A stretch of DNA of 33,506 nt. Origin: Paracoccaceae bacterium. GTDB taxonomy: Bacteria; Pseudomonadota; Alphaproteobacteria; Rhodobacterales; Rhodobacteraceae. The stretch covers positions 1 to 33,506 of the forward strand of contig RFZH01000003.1 in assembly GCA_009920815.1 (NCBI GenBank), written 5' to 3'. The notes beneath the pieces were generated by a model, which did no database searches, had not been told where the DNA came from, and saw nothing but the letters and a program-made list of their open reading frames with translations. The translations under genes and the position numbers were made by a program. How positions within the stretch are numbered: the stretch's first letter is position 1; every line of letters starts with the position of its first letter. This document shows, one piece after another, positions 17,992 through 26,222 of the stretch.

Positions 17992-19369
17992 CTAAACATC
18001 ACTGATCAGGTCGCGTAATTCGTTTAGCTTTGAATTGACCAATTCGCGATCACCTCTGCTCTCGATGTTTAGGCGCACAACGGGTTCTGTATTTGAGGAC
18101 CTAAGGTTGAACCGCCAAGTGTCCAGCGATAAACTGATCCCATCCATGTCGTCACGATGGGTTGCCTTTGGTCCATAAGTCTCAATGATTTTCGCGATTG
18201 TTTTTTTCGGATCTTGTAATCGAAAATTCACCTCGCCCGACGACGGGAATGCTGCGATGCGCTCTTCAATCAATTGCGACATTGGCTTAGCTGATCGGCC
18301 GATCAGTTCGCAAATAACAAGCCAAGGGATCATTCCGCTATCGCAAAAGACAAAATCGCGAAAATAATGATGCGCTGACATTTCACCGCCATAAATTGCG
18401 CTATGTTCACGCATCATTGCTTTGATAAACGCGTGACCTTTTTTCGATTGGATTGCGATGCCACCTTTCGCACTCACGATGTCTTGGGTGTTCCAGATAA
18501 TGCGTGGGTCATGCACACACAATAGCGGCCCCATGTTCCTTTTCCAGGAAAACGTCAGCCAAAAGGCCAACTATATATTCACCTGCCACAAACGCGCCCG
18601 TTTCATCAAAGAAAAAGCACCGGTCAAAATCACCGTCAAAGGCAATACCCAGGTCTGCATTTTGGGCAATGACTTCATCACGCGTCGGTGGTTGGTTCTC
18701 ATCCAGTAAAGGGTTGGGGATCCCATTTGGAAAACTATGATCTGGGGTATGATGCTTTCGAATGAATTTAAGGGGCGCGCCGCGTCTTTCCAATTCCTCT
18801 GCGATTGCGTCAAAGGTTGGACCGGCTGCGCCATTTCCCGAATTCACGACGATGCGTATCGGGCGTAAGTTCGAAATATCGACAAAGGATATTATTTTTT
18901 CAACATAGGCGCGCCGCGCAGCGAGGGCGATGTCTTTTTGCACACCCGTTGAGTGTCGTGGCCCAAAGTCAGCACCTTCTGCAATTTTACGGACTTGCAA
19001 TAGCTCGGTATCCGGATCCAAGGGACGTGACCCTGATTTGACCATTTTCATGCCGTTGTAATTGATTGGGTTGTGCGACGCTGTTACGGAAATTCCGCCA
19101 TCACATTCAAAATGCGATGTCGCAAAATACATTTCTTCTGTGCCAGACAAACCAAGCGTCAGGACTTCAACCCCTTGATCCATCAGACCGCGAGACACAG
19201 CATCGCACAGGGCAGGCGATGTTTCTCGGGCATCAAATCCCACCACAACGCGTTTTGCATTTAATGATATGGCAAAGGCACGACCAATGTCGTAACAAAT
19301 TTCTGGATCAATATTTACACCCAATTCGCCACGAATATCATAAGCTTTGAAACATGAAAAATCTTTCAT
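17992..19369 (-). pseudogene. manB: Phosphomannomutase/phosphoglucomutase (ManB/CpsG type), split by a frameshift
   Basis: The gene would convert mannose-6-phosphate to mannose-1-phosphate for GDP-mannose sugars. The first frame runs from ATG 19369 (ribosome binding site GGAG) to a TGA at 18509-18511 and contains the catalytic S98 in TASHNP and the metal loop DGDFDR at 245-250. The second frame carries the sugar-binding GGEMSAHHYFRD and the phosphate-binding RSSNTEPVVRL to the stop at 17992. Compared with E. coli CpsG, the junction between GAAIV and HDPRIIWNT carries four extra bases inside a (GT)4 tract (plus strand (CA)4 at 18514-18521). Corrected length would be about 457 residues, as in CpsG. 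It may be a real lesion, a phase-variable tract or an assembly error. Confidence 0.85.
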
Positions 19370-19532
19370 AACAAACTCCAACCCAAACCGTTGATGTGTT
19401 TGTGCCTGAAATCGGACCTGCGGAAAAGGGTTTAGTGGATTTTTGCGCAAACTTTGTAAAACTGTTGCTTTGGTCTTTTCTGTTTTTGGGTTTCCTGCTT
19501 TAAGAGTGGCAAAGTTTTAAAAGGATTTTTAC

Positions 19533-20561
19533 ATGAAAATCGGAAATCGGGAAATCTCGGCGAACCATGCACCGCTGGTTATTGCGGAAATCGGTATTAA
19601 TCATGGCGGCGACCTAGAAGTTGCAAAGAATATGGTGCGCTTGGCCGCCGCGGCAGGTTGTGAATGTGTCAAACATCAAACACATATCGTCGAAGACGAA
19701 ATGACCAACGAAGCCAAATCAATTTTTCCGCCAAATGCAGATGTTTCAATTTGGGATGTTATGGCGCAATGCGCGTTGTCCTTGGACGATGAAGCAGAAT
19801 TAAAACGGTATACCGAAGAATTGGGTATGATTTGGATATCAACCCCGTTTTCAAGAGCAGCAGCAGATTTTCTAGAAGAGCTTGATGTGCCCGCCTACAA
19901 GATTGGTTCGGGTGAGGCCGACAATCTGCCATTAATCCGTCATATTGCCAAAAAAGGTAAGCCGGTGATTATGTCCACGGGCATGCAAAGCATCGATACG
20001 ATCCGTGCGAGCGTTCAGATATTAGAGGACGCAGGCACCGAATATGCCTTACTCGAATGTACAAATCTGTATCCTTCACCGCCCGAGATAGTCAGCCTGC
20101 AAGGTGTCACAGATTTGAAAAACGCGTTTCCAAATGCTGTCGTTGGATTTTCAGATCATTCCATCGGGCCCGAAATGGCCTTGGCGTCTGTTGCGCTTGG
20201 CGCATCTATTTTGGAACGGCACTACACAGATACGCGCTATCGTAAAGGACCAGACATATCATGTTCGATGGATCCTGCAGAGTTGCGATTTTTGATTGAT
20301 CGGTCGCGCGAAATTCACACTGCGTTGATGAACCCCAAACAACGGACCGGTCCCGAAGAAGATGTCTATCGGTTTGCACGTGCATCGGTCGTGGCGGATA
20401 AGGATCTTTCCGCCGGGAGTATCCTCACCGAGGCCGATATCTGGGCGCGCCGTCCCGGATCGGGCGAAATTGCTGGGTATGACTTTGATAAGGTTGTCGG
20501 AAAAACACTAAAAGTTTCAGTGCAACGCAATCAACAACTCAAATGGTCTGATTTCGAATAA
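19533..20561 (+). CDS. N-acetylneuraminate synthase-type enzyme (NeuB family)
   Basis: NeuB-family enzymes condense phosphoenolpyruvate with ManNAc or a related amino sugar to make sialic, legionaminic or pseudaminic acids. The 342-residue protein has the TIM-barrel domain (about 1-270), with AEIGINHGGD at 18-27, the STPFS segment, KIGSGEADN, and the metal-binding FSDHSIGPE and LERHYT segments, then an SAF antifreeze-like domain from about 281 to the end. The ribosome binding site is AAGGA at 19521-19525. No neuA, neuC or pse/leg gene is next to it, so the exact sugar cannot be said. It is divergent from the broken phosphomannomutase gene, and both would feed surface glycans. Confidence 0.88.
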   Translation: MKIGNREISANHAPLVIAEIGINHGGDLEVAKNMVRLAAAAGCECVKHQTHIVEDEMTNEAKSIFPPNADVSIWDVMAQCALSLDDEAELKRYTEELGMIWISTPFSRAAADFLEELDVPAYKIGSGEADNLPLIRHIAKKGKPVIMSTGMQSIDTIRASVQILEDAGTEYALLECTNLYPSPPEIVSLQGVTDLKNAFPNAVVGFSDHSIGPEMALASVALGASILERHYTDTRYRKGPDISCSMDPAELRFLIDRSREIHTALMNPKQRTGPEEDVYRFARASVVADKDLSAGSILTEADIWARRPGSGEIAGYDFDKVVGKTLKVSVQRNQQLKWSDFE

Positions 20562-20563
20562 TT

Positions 20564-21199
20564 TCAGGCGCCGACAAACGCGCGCATGTGAAAGCGTGCT
20601 TGGCTTGGGTGGCGCTTTAACGTGTAAGGGCATGCCCTGCGCGCAAGGCAACCTGACATCAGGTTGTCTTTCCCGTCTGGCGAAAGAACGTGCGATTTGC
20701 ATCTTTCGGCAGCATAACCTTCACCATCAAATGCCTGTACTGGACACGTCCTGAGGCAAGGTGCGTCACAGCCGTCACATGGCGATCCTGTTGTGGGTGG
20801 CAGGTCATTTATCACATGATTAAAGCCCAACGCCCCGCGAAAAGCCACAAACAATCCCGCGTGGCGATCCACCAACAAGCGGATGGGCGATTGATGTACC
20901 TGTCCGGTTGCTAAGGCCCATTGAAAAAATGGTTGGAACGGCGGTCCGCCAAAAGGAAAATATGCTGTCGCTGTTAACTCATCTGCAAGCTGACCGATCA
21001 CCCGCGTTGACCAGCGATCCATAGGGTGGGGCTTTTCATCGTGGTATTCATCGGACCGCGCAAAAATATCCCAAAATGCGGGTTCATCTGGGGCGATCAG
21101 GACGATTGTTTTTGCAGGTTTGCCATCTTGTGGGCAAAATCCCCCTGCGGCCCGCAAGCCTAGATCCCCCAATATTATCTGCAGATCGTCCCAGTTCAT
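20564..21199 (-). CDS. 4Fe-4S ferredoxin-type protein of unknown function
   Basis: The 211-residue protein has an N-terminal half without a recognised domain, then a cysteine cluster C141, C144, C148, C152 (CDGCDAPCLRTCP) followed by C167, C184 and C190 (CLARRACP). This resembles the ferredoxin part of epoxyqueuosine reductase (QueG)-like proteins, but QueG is far longer and has a cobalamin-binding part that is missing here. I took the ATG at 21199 because it overlaps the stop of the upstream gene (ATGA); a GTG at 21220 in the same frame is the alternative. It ends the minus-strand gene train and converges on the NeuB-type gene with two bases between stops. Confidence 0.78.
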   Translation of the reverse strand: MNWDDLQIILGDLGLRAAGGFCPQDGKPAKTIVLIAPDEPAFWDIFARSDEYHDEKPHPMDRWSTRVIGQLADELTATAYFPFGGPPFQPFFQWALATGQVHQSPIRLLVDRHAGLFVAFRGALGFNHVINDLPPTTGSPCDGCDAPCLRTCPVQAFDGEGYAAERCKSHVLSPDGKDNLMSGCLARRACPYTLKRHPSQARFHMRAFVGA

Positions 21200-21990
21200 C
21201 TGCGTCGAAACGGCAACCACAGCGCCCAGCTCAATTTATTGGGGGCATCGTCTTGCCACTGCAGCCCGATCTGCATGTCTTGGTGACCCTGTGCAGGTTG
21301 GGCCGTATACGTTCTGAATATGCGATCCCAAATGGACAAGGCAAAGCCGTAATTGCTATCATGTTCATGACGATGGACCGAATGATGGACGCGATGCATG
21401 TCGGGCGTTACAAAAATCAACCGTACAATCCGATCCAGCCAAAGGGGAAGGCGAATGTTTGCATGGTTGAACATCGCCGATCCATTTAACAGAACCTCGA
21501 ACAAAATGATTGCGATTGCTGATGGCCCAATGACATAGACCAAGCCAATTTTTATTCCCATGGACAGAGCGATTTCCAAGGGGTGAAAGCGAATGGCCGT
21601 TGTGACATCCAAATCGCGATCGGAATGATGTACGCGATGCAGTCGCCATAACAATGGAACTTTGTGCGTCACAAGATGCTGTAGCCAGATGGCAAAGTCA
21701 AAAATCGCAACGGCCACTAAAACTTCGATCCAAGGCGATAAGGAGACGGTATTCAAGATGCCAAAACCCTGCCGTCCCGCATCTATGGCCGCACCTACTG
21801 CCAAGAGGGGCACTGCAAAATTAAGCGCGCGCGTGGCCAAAGTATTCACAATCGAAAGACCCCAATTTGTGATCCATCGACGGCCACGAGACGTTGTCAA
21901 CGGACGGCGCGGCGCATAGGTTTCGATGACGGCAAAAACCACAAAAAGGCCAAAAAAAACACCAAGCCGTATGAGGTTTTCATGGATCAT
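21196..21990 (-). CDS. Sterol desaturase/fatty acid hydroxylase family membrane protein
   Basis: The 264-residue protein has four or so membrane segments and the diiron histidine clusters of the family: H105 and H109 (QHLVTHK), HRVHH at 118-122, H176, and HRVHH at 199-203. Members insert oxygen into, or desaturate, lipids and carotenoids at the cytoplasmic membrane; the substrate here is unknown. The start ATG at 21990 was chosen because it lies five bases after the argB stop; the frame is open to 22053 but that extension lies inside argB. It is translated between argB and the 4Fe-4S gene, and that Fe-S protein could be an electron donor, though this is only inference. Confidence 0.85.
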   Translation of the reverse strand: MIHENLIRLGVFFGLFVVFAVIETYAPRRPLTTSRGRRWITNWGLSIVNTLATRALNFAVPLLAVGAAIDAGRQGFGILNTVSLSPWIEVLVAVAIFDFAIWLQHLVTHKVPLLWRLHRVHHSDRDLDVTTAIRFHPLEIALSMGIKIGLVYVIGPSAIAIILFEVLLNGSAMFNHANIRLPLWLDRIVRLIFVTPDMHRVHHSVHRHEHDSNYGFALSIWDRIFRTYTAQPAQGHQDMQIGLQWQDDAPNKLSWALWLPFRRR

Positions 21991-21995
21991 TGCGG

Positions 21996-22859
21996 TTATC
22001 CCAAGCGGATGATTGAACCCGCGCCATGTTCTGTGAACAATTCCAGCAAACATGCATTTGGCGCGCGACCATCCAAAATTACGACAGCCCGTGTCCCGCC
22101 TTCGAGCGCGTCAAGTGCTGTTTCGGTTTTAGGAATCATGCCTCCAGCAATCGTGCCATCTGCGGTCATGTCGCGAATTTGTTTCGCGTTCAATTCGGTC
22201 AAGACTTCGCCTTCACCGTTTTTAACGCCGCTGACATCTGTTAATAACAACAAACGATCTGCCTTCAACGACGCTGCGATTGCGCCGGCGGCTGTATCGC
22301 CATTGATGTTAAATGTCTCACCATTTTCACCCGCACCTAAGGGCGCGATGACTGGGATCAATCCATTTTCAAACAGTGTGCGAATGACCTGCGGATTGAC
22401 TTCTGATGGTGTGCCCACCAGCCCCAGTTCAGGGTTGGTTTGGGTGCAAGTAATCAGATTTGCGTCTTTGCCTGACAGCCCGACGGCACGACCGCCCTGG
22501 CGATTAATAGCTTGAACAATGCGCTTGTTCACGGTTCCTGATAGAACCATTTCCACAACTTCCATGGTCTTTTCGTCGGTCACACGCTTGCCGTTCACAA
22601 ATTCAGATTTGATTTCTAACTTGTCTAATAGCGCATTGATCATTGGCCCACCGCCATGAACGATCACCGGGTTTATACCAACTTGGCGCATCAAGACGAC
22701 ATCGCGCGCAAAGCTTTCCATGCCTTCGTCACTGCCCATTGCGTGCCCGCCAAGTTTGATAACGATGATGGCATTTGTGTAACGTTGTAAATATGGCAGA
22801 GCCTGTGAGAGGGTCCGTGCCGTAGCAATCCAATCGCGATTCATGTCTTGTTTCTTCAT
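21996..22859 (-). CDS. argB: Acetylglutamate kinase
   Basis: ArgB phosphorylates N-acetylglutamate in arginine synthesis. The 287-residue protein has the amino-acid kinase fold with KLGGHAMG near 35-42, VHGGGPMIN near 67-75, the NGKRVTDEKTMEVVEMVLSG segment that binds acetylglutamate, and the nucleotide-binding stretch INGDTAAGAIAASLKADRLL. The ATG at 22859 fits the N-terminus I recall for Rhodobacterales ArgB (MKxxxMNRDWIATA); ATG 22844 is the alternative. It sits 58 bases after yihA, a gap that contains a possible 19-codon coupled reading frame. Confidence 0.96.
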   Translation of the reverse strand: MKKQDMNRDWIATARTLSQALPYLQRYTNAIIVIKLGGHAMGSDEGMESFARDVVLMRQVGINPVIVHGGGPMINALLDKLEIKSEFVNGKRVTDEKTMEVVEMVLSGTVNKRIVQAINRQGGRAVGLSGKDANLITCTQTNPELGLVGTPSEVNPQVIRTLFENGLIPVIAPLGAGENGETFNINGDTAAGAIAASLKADRLLLLTDVSGVKNGEGEVLTELNAKQIRDMTADGTIAGGMIPKTETALDALEGGTRAVVILDGRAPNACLLELFTEHGAGSIIRLG

Positions 22860-22861
22860 GT

Positions 22862-22921
22862 TTAAATCTCGGGTTTACGCAATAGTTCTGCGCGATTTAT
22901 GACCTGTTCGCAAGTCATCAT
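22862..22921 (-). CDS. Possible 19-codon small ORF between yihA and argB
   Basis: An ATG at 22921 overlaps the yihA stop (ATGA) and opens a frame of 19 codons that ends with TAA two bases before the argB ATG. It begins MMTCEQVINR and ends LLRKPEI. Its position, exactly filling the gap and coupled at its front edge, could let ribosomes pass from yihA to argB. At this length chance is a real possibility, and I know of no homologue. Confidence 0.2.
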   Translation of the reverse strand: MMTCEQVINRAELLRKPEI

Positions 22922-23568
22922 ACCAAAGTTGCTATTGTCGATCGCAAGGTGTCAATGCCCCATCCTTTTTCTGACGATGTCACGATTATTTCTGGATAGG
23001 CGGCAGGATGTTTGGACAATGCTTCGCGGATCTGTCGCAAGATTGGGTCGCGTTCTTTATCTTTGACTTTGTCTGCTTTGGTGACAACGCATTGAAACGT
23101 GACGGCTGAGGTATCAAGCAGTTTCAATATGTCTTCGTCGACTTTTTTGATGCCATGGCGGTGATCGATCAAGACAAAAGCGCGACGCAGAGATTGGCGA
23201 CCAGAAAGATATTGTTTCAACAACGCTTGCCATTTCTCTACGATCGCTAATGGTGCATTCGCATAACCATAGCCTGGAAGGTCAACCAAATAATGGCTTT
23301 CGGCTGCGGTGAAAAAGTTTATCTCTTGTGTTCGTCCGGGTGTGTTTGATGCGCGCGCGAGATTTTTGCGACCCGTCAGAGCATTGATCAAACTAGATTT
23401 CCCAACGTTAGATCGACCTGCGAAACAAACCTCCATTCGGTCAGCCGGCGGCAGACCTGACATTGCAACCACACCTTTCAAAAATTCGGTTTCTCCCGCA
23501 AACAAAAGGCGTCCTTGTTCACGGATGATGTCATCTGGCTCGTCGGCAATTGGAAACGGAAGGTTCAT
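22918..23568 (-). CDS. yihA: Ribosome biogenesis GTP-binding protein YihA/YsxC (EngB)
   Basis: This essential small GTPase helps assemble the large ribosomal subunit. The 216-residue protein has the GTPase motifs in order: G1 GRSNVGKSS at 51-59, G2 around TPGRTQ at 76-81, G3 DLPGYG at 96-101, G4 TKAD at 163-166 and a late TSSEKGWG as G5. Its start overlaps the stop of the MOSC gene by four bases, continuing the chain yidC-MOSC-yihA that is common in alphaproteobacteria. Confidence 0.95.
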   Translation of the reverse strand: MNLPFPIADEPDDIIREQGRLLFAGETEFLKGVVAMSGLPPADRMEVCFAGRSNVGKSSLINALTGRKNLARASNTPGRTQEINFFTAAESHYLVDLPGYGYANAPLAIVEKWQALLKQYLSGRQSLRRAFVLIDHRHGIKKVDEDILKLLDTSAVTFQCVVTKADKVKDKERDPILRQIREALSKHPAAYPEIIVTSSEKGWGIDTLRSTIATLV

Positions 23569-24308
23569 AGGTCTACCTCAACTGGATCAGTCGGGCGCAA
23601 AGTCCCTGATGTTTTTGCAATAGCATATACAGTAAAGTCTTGATGCCCAAGGGCATTCAATGCGGCCAATGTATCTGCGTCACGTTGTCCTGTGTCAGGA
23701 TTTGACGTCGTCGCCAAGCAGCGCCGAACAGGTTCTTTAATTTCAAACTCAATTGAACCGATGCGGATTGTTTTTCCGATCCAGCCAAATTCGGCCCATG
23801 GCTCTGCTCCGTCGATCCATAGATTACAACGCCATCTCAGATGCGATAGATCAAATCCCATACGTTTAGCGAGGTCTCGATTGGACGCGAGATTGCCGAT
23901 TGAAATGGACGGATAGTCTGTATCGGTCATGGCCCGTTCTTGTGCACGCACCAGACGAAAGGATTGCGCCCGGTTTGATGGGACCATCCCGCGCGTCCAA
24001 TCTATGAATGGTTGGCTATCCACGTCAGGACAAAAAGTTAGAGCTTTGCGTTCGGGGTGACTAAGCGTAACAGTCGCTCCATCAGCGCTAAATTCTGAGT
24101 TTATTGCCATCAACTGCGGCGCTTTGGCCCCAATCGTAAAGTTGTTGCAGCTGACCCAACGTGATCCATCGGCATCTGACGCATCATGCACAACCGCCCA
24201 ATGACGATCGCGGGGCAAAGATTGCCCCGCGGTCACGGAAATTTCCGAAAGCTGTTCCCGAGAATGTGATTTAATCGGGTACCGCCATATTTCGGACAGC
24301 GTTATCAT
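23565..24308 (-). CDS. MOSC domain-containing protein
   Basis: The 247-residue protein has an N-terminal MOSC_N beta-barrel segment (LSEIWRYPIKSHS at 4-16) and a MOSC domain from about 110 to the end. The conserved cysteine of molybdenum-cofactor-sulfurase-type MOSC domains is seen in RRCLATTSNPDTG, around residue 202. Relatives such as mARC and YcbX use a molybdenum cofactor to reduce N-hydroxylated compounds, which is a reasonable guess but not shown here. Both ends overlap neighbours by four bases, so it is translated within the yidC-yihA message. Confidence 0.88.
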   Translation of the reverse strand: MITLSEIWRYPIKSHSREQLSEISVTAGQSLPRDRHWAVVHDASDADGSRWVSCNNFTIGAKAPQLMAINSEFSADGATVTLSHPERKALTFCPDVDSQPFIDWTRGMVPSNRAQSFRLVRAQERAMTDTDYPSISIGNLASNRDLAKRMGFDLSHLRWRCNLWIDGAEPWAEFGWIGKTIRIGSIEFEIKEPVRRCLATTSNPDTGQRDADTLAALNALGHQDFTVYAIAKTSGTLRPTDPVEVDL

Positions 24309-26098
24309 TTTGCGGGTTTTTTCCGCTTTAGCCCTGATTTTATATTTCCAAATACATCAGGTTTGATGCCTTGGGCCCGCATGATCAAATATTGTTGGGT
24401 AAATGTGATCATGTTGTTGGCGATCCAGTAGATGACCAAGCCGCTGGCAAAGGTGCCGAGCATGAACATAAAGACCCATGGCATCCATGCAAAGATCATA
24501 GCTTGCGTTGGATCAGTGGGGGCTGGGTTCAGTTTTTGCTGTAGCCACATCGAAATGCCCAACAAGATTGGTAGCACGCCTAGTGAAATAATCGACAACA
24601 GGCTATCAGGCGACGGTGCAGCGAATGGCAATAGGCCAAACAGGTTCAAGATTGACGACGGATCTGGCGCTGACAAGTCTTTGATCCAGCCAACCCAAGG
24701 TGCATGGCGCAATTCAAGTGTTACGAAAATCACCTTGTAGAGCGAGAAAAAGATAGGGATCTGTAAAAGGATCGGCAAACAGCCAGAGGCAGGGTTTACC
24801 TTTTCTTTTTTGTACAGGGCCATCATCTCTTGTTGCAATTTGGCACGATCATCACCTGTGCGTTCTTTGATCTTTTCCATTTCTGGCTGAAGGGCTTTCA
24901 TTTTTGCCATGGAAACGCTGGATTTATATGCCAACGGGAACAACAAAGCCTTGATTATGATGGTCAGGCCGATGATCGCCCAGCCCATATTGCCGATTAG
25001 CGAATTTAACCAATGCAAGACTGCAAACATAGGTTTGGTGATGAAAAAGAACCATCCCCAATCGATGCTGTCCAAGAAACCTGCGATTCCTGCATTTTCG
25101 TAGTTGCGGATGGTTTCCCATTCTTTTGCACCTGCAAAGAATTTTGTCGTGGTGGATACCTGCATTCCGTCCGCAACAGTCTGAGGGGCCATCACCGCCT
25201 CGGCCTGAAAAATGTTAGAGGATGGATAATATTTACCTGTCGAACGGAACCCAATTCCAGACTCCGGAATAAGCGTCGTCATCCAAAAATGGTCGGTAAA
25301 TCCAATCCAGCCTTGATCGGCCACCTCGATACGAACAGCGTTTGTACCTTCTCGGTCATCAATGCTGTAGCCTTCCATTGTGCCGTAGTCATCTTCGGCC
25401 AATTCGCCGTCCGACATTCGAACAAGACCTTCGTGCAATATGAAAAAGTTTTTGACGTCAGCCGGAATACCATGACGGCGGATTAAACCATAAGGACGCA
25501 AAGAAACCTCTTGGCCTGATGTGTTTTTCACCCGCTGTTCTACGGAAAACATATAGTTTTCATCGACAGAGATCACGCGTTCAAAATTCAGGCCTTTGCC
25601 ATTCGACCAAACCAGCGTGACAGGTGTTTGGGTTGTCAGCGTGTCGTTGCCCGATACTGTCCAAACCGTCTCTGGGTTTGGAACGTCTGGCGCGCCCGCG
25701 CCCGACAACGCAGCCCAGCCAAAGGCTGAGTAATAGGCTTCGTCTTGCCCGACAGGTTTTAGCAAAGTCACCTCTGGGGTCGTGGGATCAACTTCGACAT
25801 GATAGTCCAGTAACTTTAGGTCATCGATCCGGCCACCGGTGGTAGAGATTGAACCGATGACGCGATCTGTTTTGATTGGCAGGCGGATTGTTTGGGCGGC
25901 CTGAACTGTTTCTGGTTGAACCGACAGCTCGCTAGACGTAACAGGCGTTGTAGATGCCGTATTGTTTTGCGTCGAAATAGTTGTCTCTTGTTCGGTCTGT
26001 GGTGTTGGTTCTGGCGGTGGGAACATAATGAACCACACCACGATGACAACAAAGCTCAGTACAGAAGCTAAGATGAGATTTTTATTCTGATCGTCCAT
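24305..26098 (-). CDS. yidC: Membrane protein insertase YidC
   Basis: YidC inserts and folds inner-membrane proteins, alone or with Sec. The 597-residue protein has the Gram-negative layout: an N-terminal membrane anchor (about 7-26), a Thr/Pro/Gln-rich linker (27-75), a large periplasmic P1 domain to about 340, and the five-helix insertase core with NMGWAIIGLTIIIKALLFPL near 370-390, the cytoplasmic KIKERTGDDRAKLQQEMM hairpin, and the final helices ending near 575. A basic tail (GLKRKKPAK) follows. It lies in the conserved block rpmH-rnpA-yidD-...-yidC, separated from the upstream EAL gene by 124 bases that likely hold an own promoter. Confidence 0.97.
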   Translation of the reverse strand: MDDQNKNLILASVLSFVVIVVWFIMFPPPEPTPQTEQETTISTQNNTASTTPVTSSELSVQPETVQAAQTIRLPIKTDRVIGSISTTGGRIDDLKLLDYHVEVDPTTPEVTLLKPVGQDEAYYSAFGWAALSGAGAPDVPNPETVWTVSGNDTLTTQTPVTLVWSNGKGLNFERVISVDENYMFSVEQRVKNTSGQEVSLRPYGLIRRHGIPADVKNFFILHEGLVRMSDGELAEDDYGTMEGYSIDDREGTNAVRIEVADQGWIGFTDHFWMTTLIPESGIGFRSTGKYYPSSNIFQAEAVMAPQTVADGMQVSTTTKFFAGAKEWETIRNYENAGIAGFLDSIDWGWFFFITKPMFAVLHWLNSLIGNMGWAIIGLTIIIKALLFPLAYKSSVSMAKMKALQPEMEKIKERTGDDRAKLQQEMMALYKKEKVNPASGCLPILLQIPIFFSLYKVIFVTLELRHAPWVGWIKDLSAPDPSSILNLFGLLPFAAPSPDSLLSIISLGVLPILLGISMWLQQKLNPAPTDPTQAMIFAWMPWVFMFMLGTFASGLVIYWIANNMITFTQQYLIMRAQGIKPDVFGNIKSGLKRKKPAK

Positions 26099-26222
26099 AG
26101 GGGAATGCCGCCTGTCCGTTGATATTTGGTCTAGGGTTCAACAGAGTCAGGTAGCAAAGGTCAAGTGCAATTCAAGTAGTTTTTGCCCTATCGCAGCTAT
26201 TCGCCGAATTATTCCATCAATT

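Noticed and set aside
18509..18530. Programmed ribosomal frameshifting in the phosphomannomutase gene
   Set aside because: There is no slippery heptamer or stimulatory structure that I can see, and the extra bases are explained by repeat slippage. Not fully excluded.
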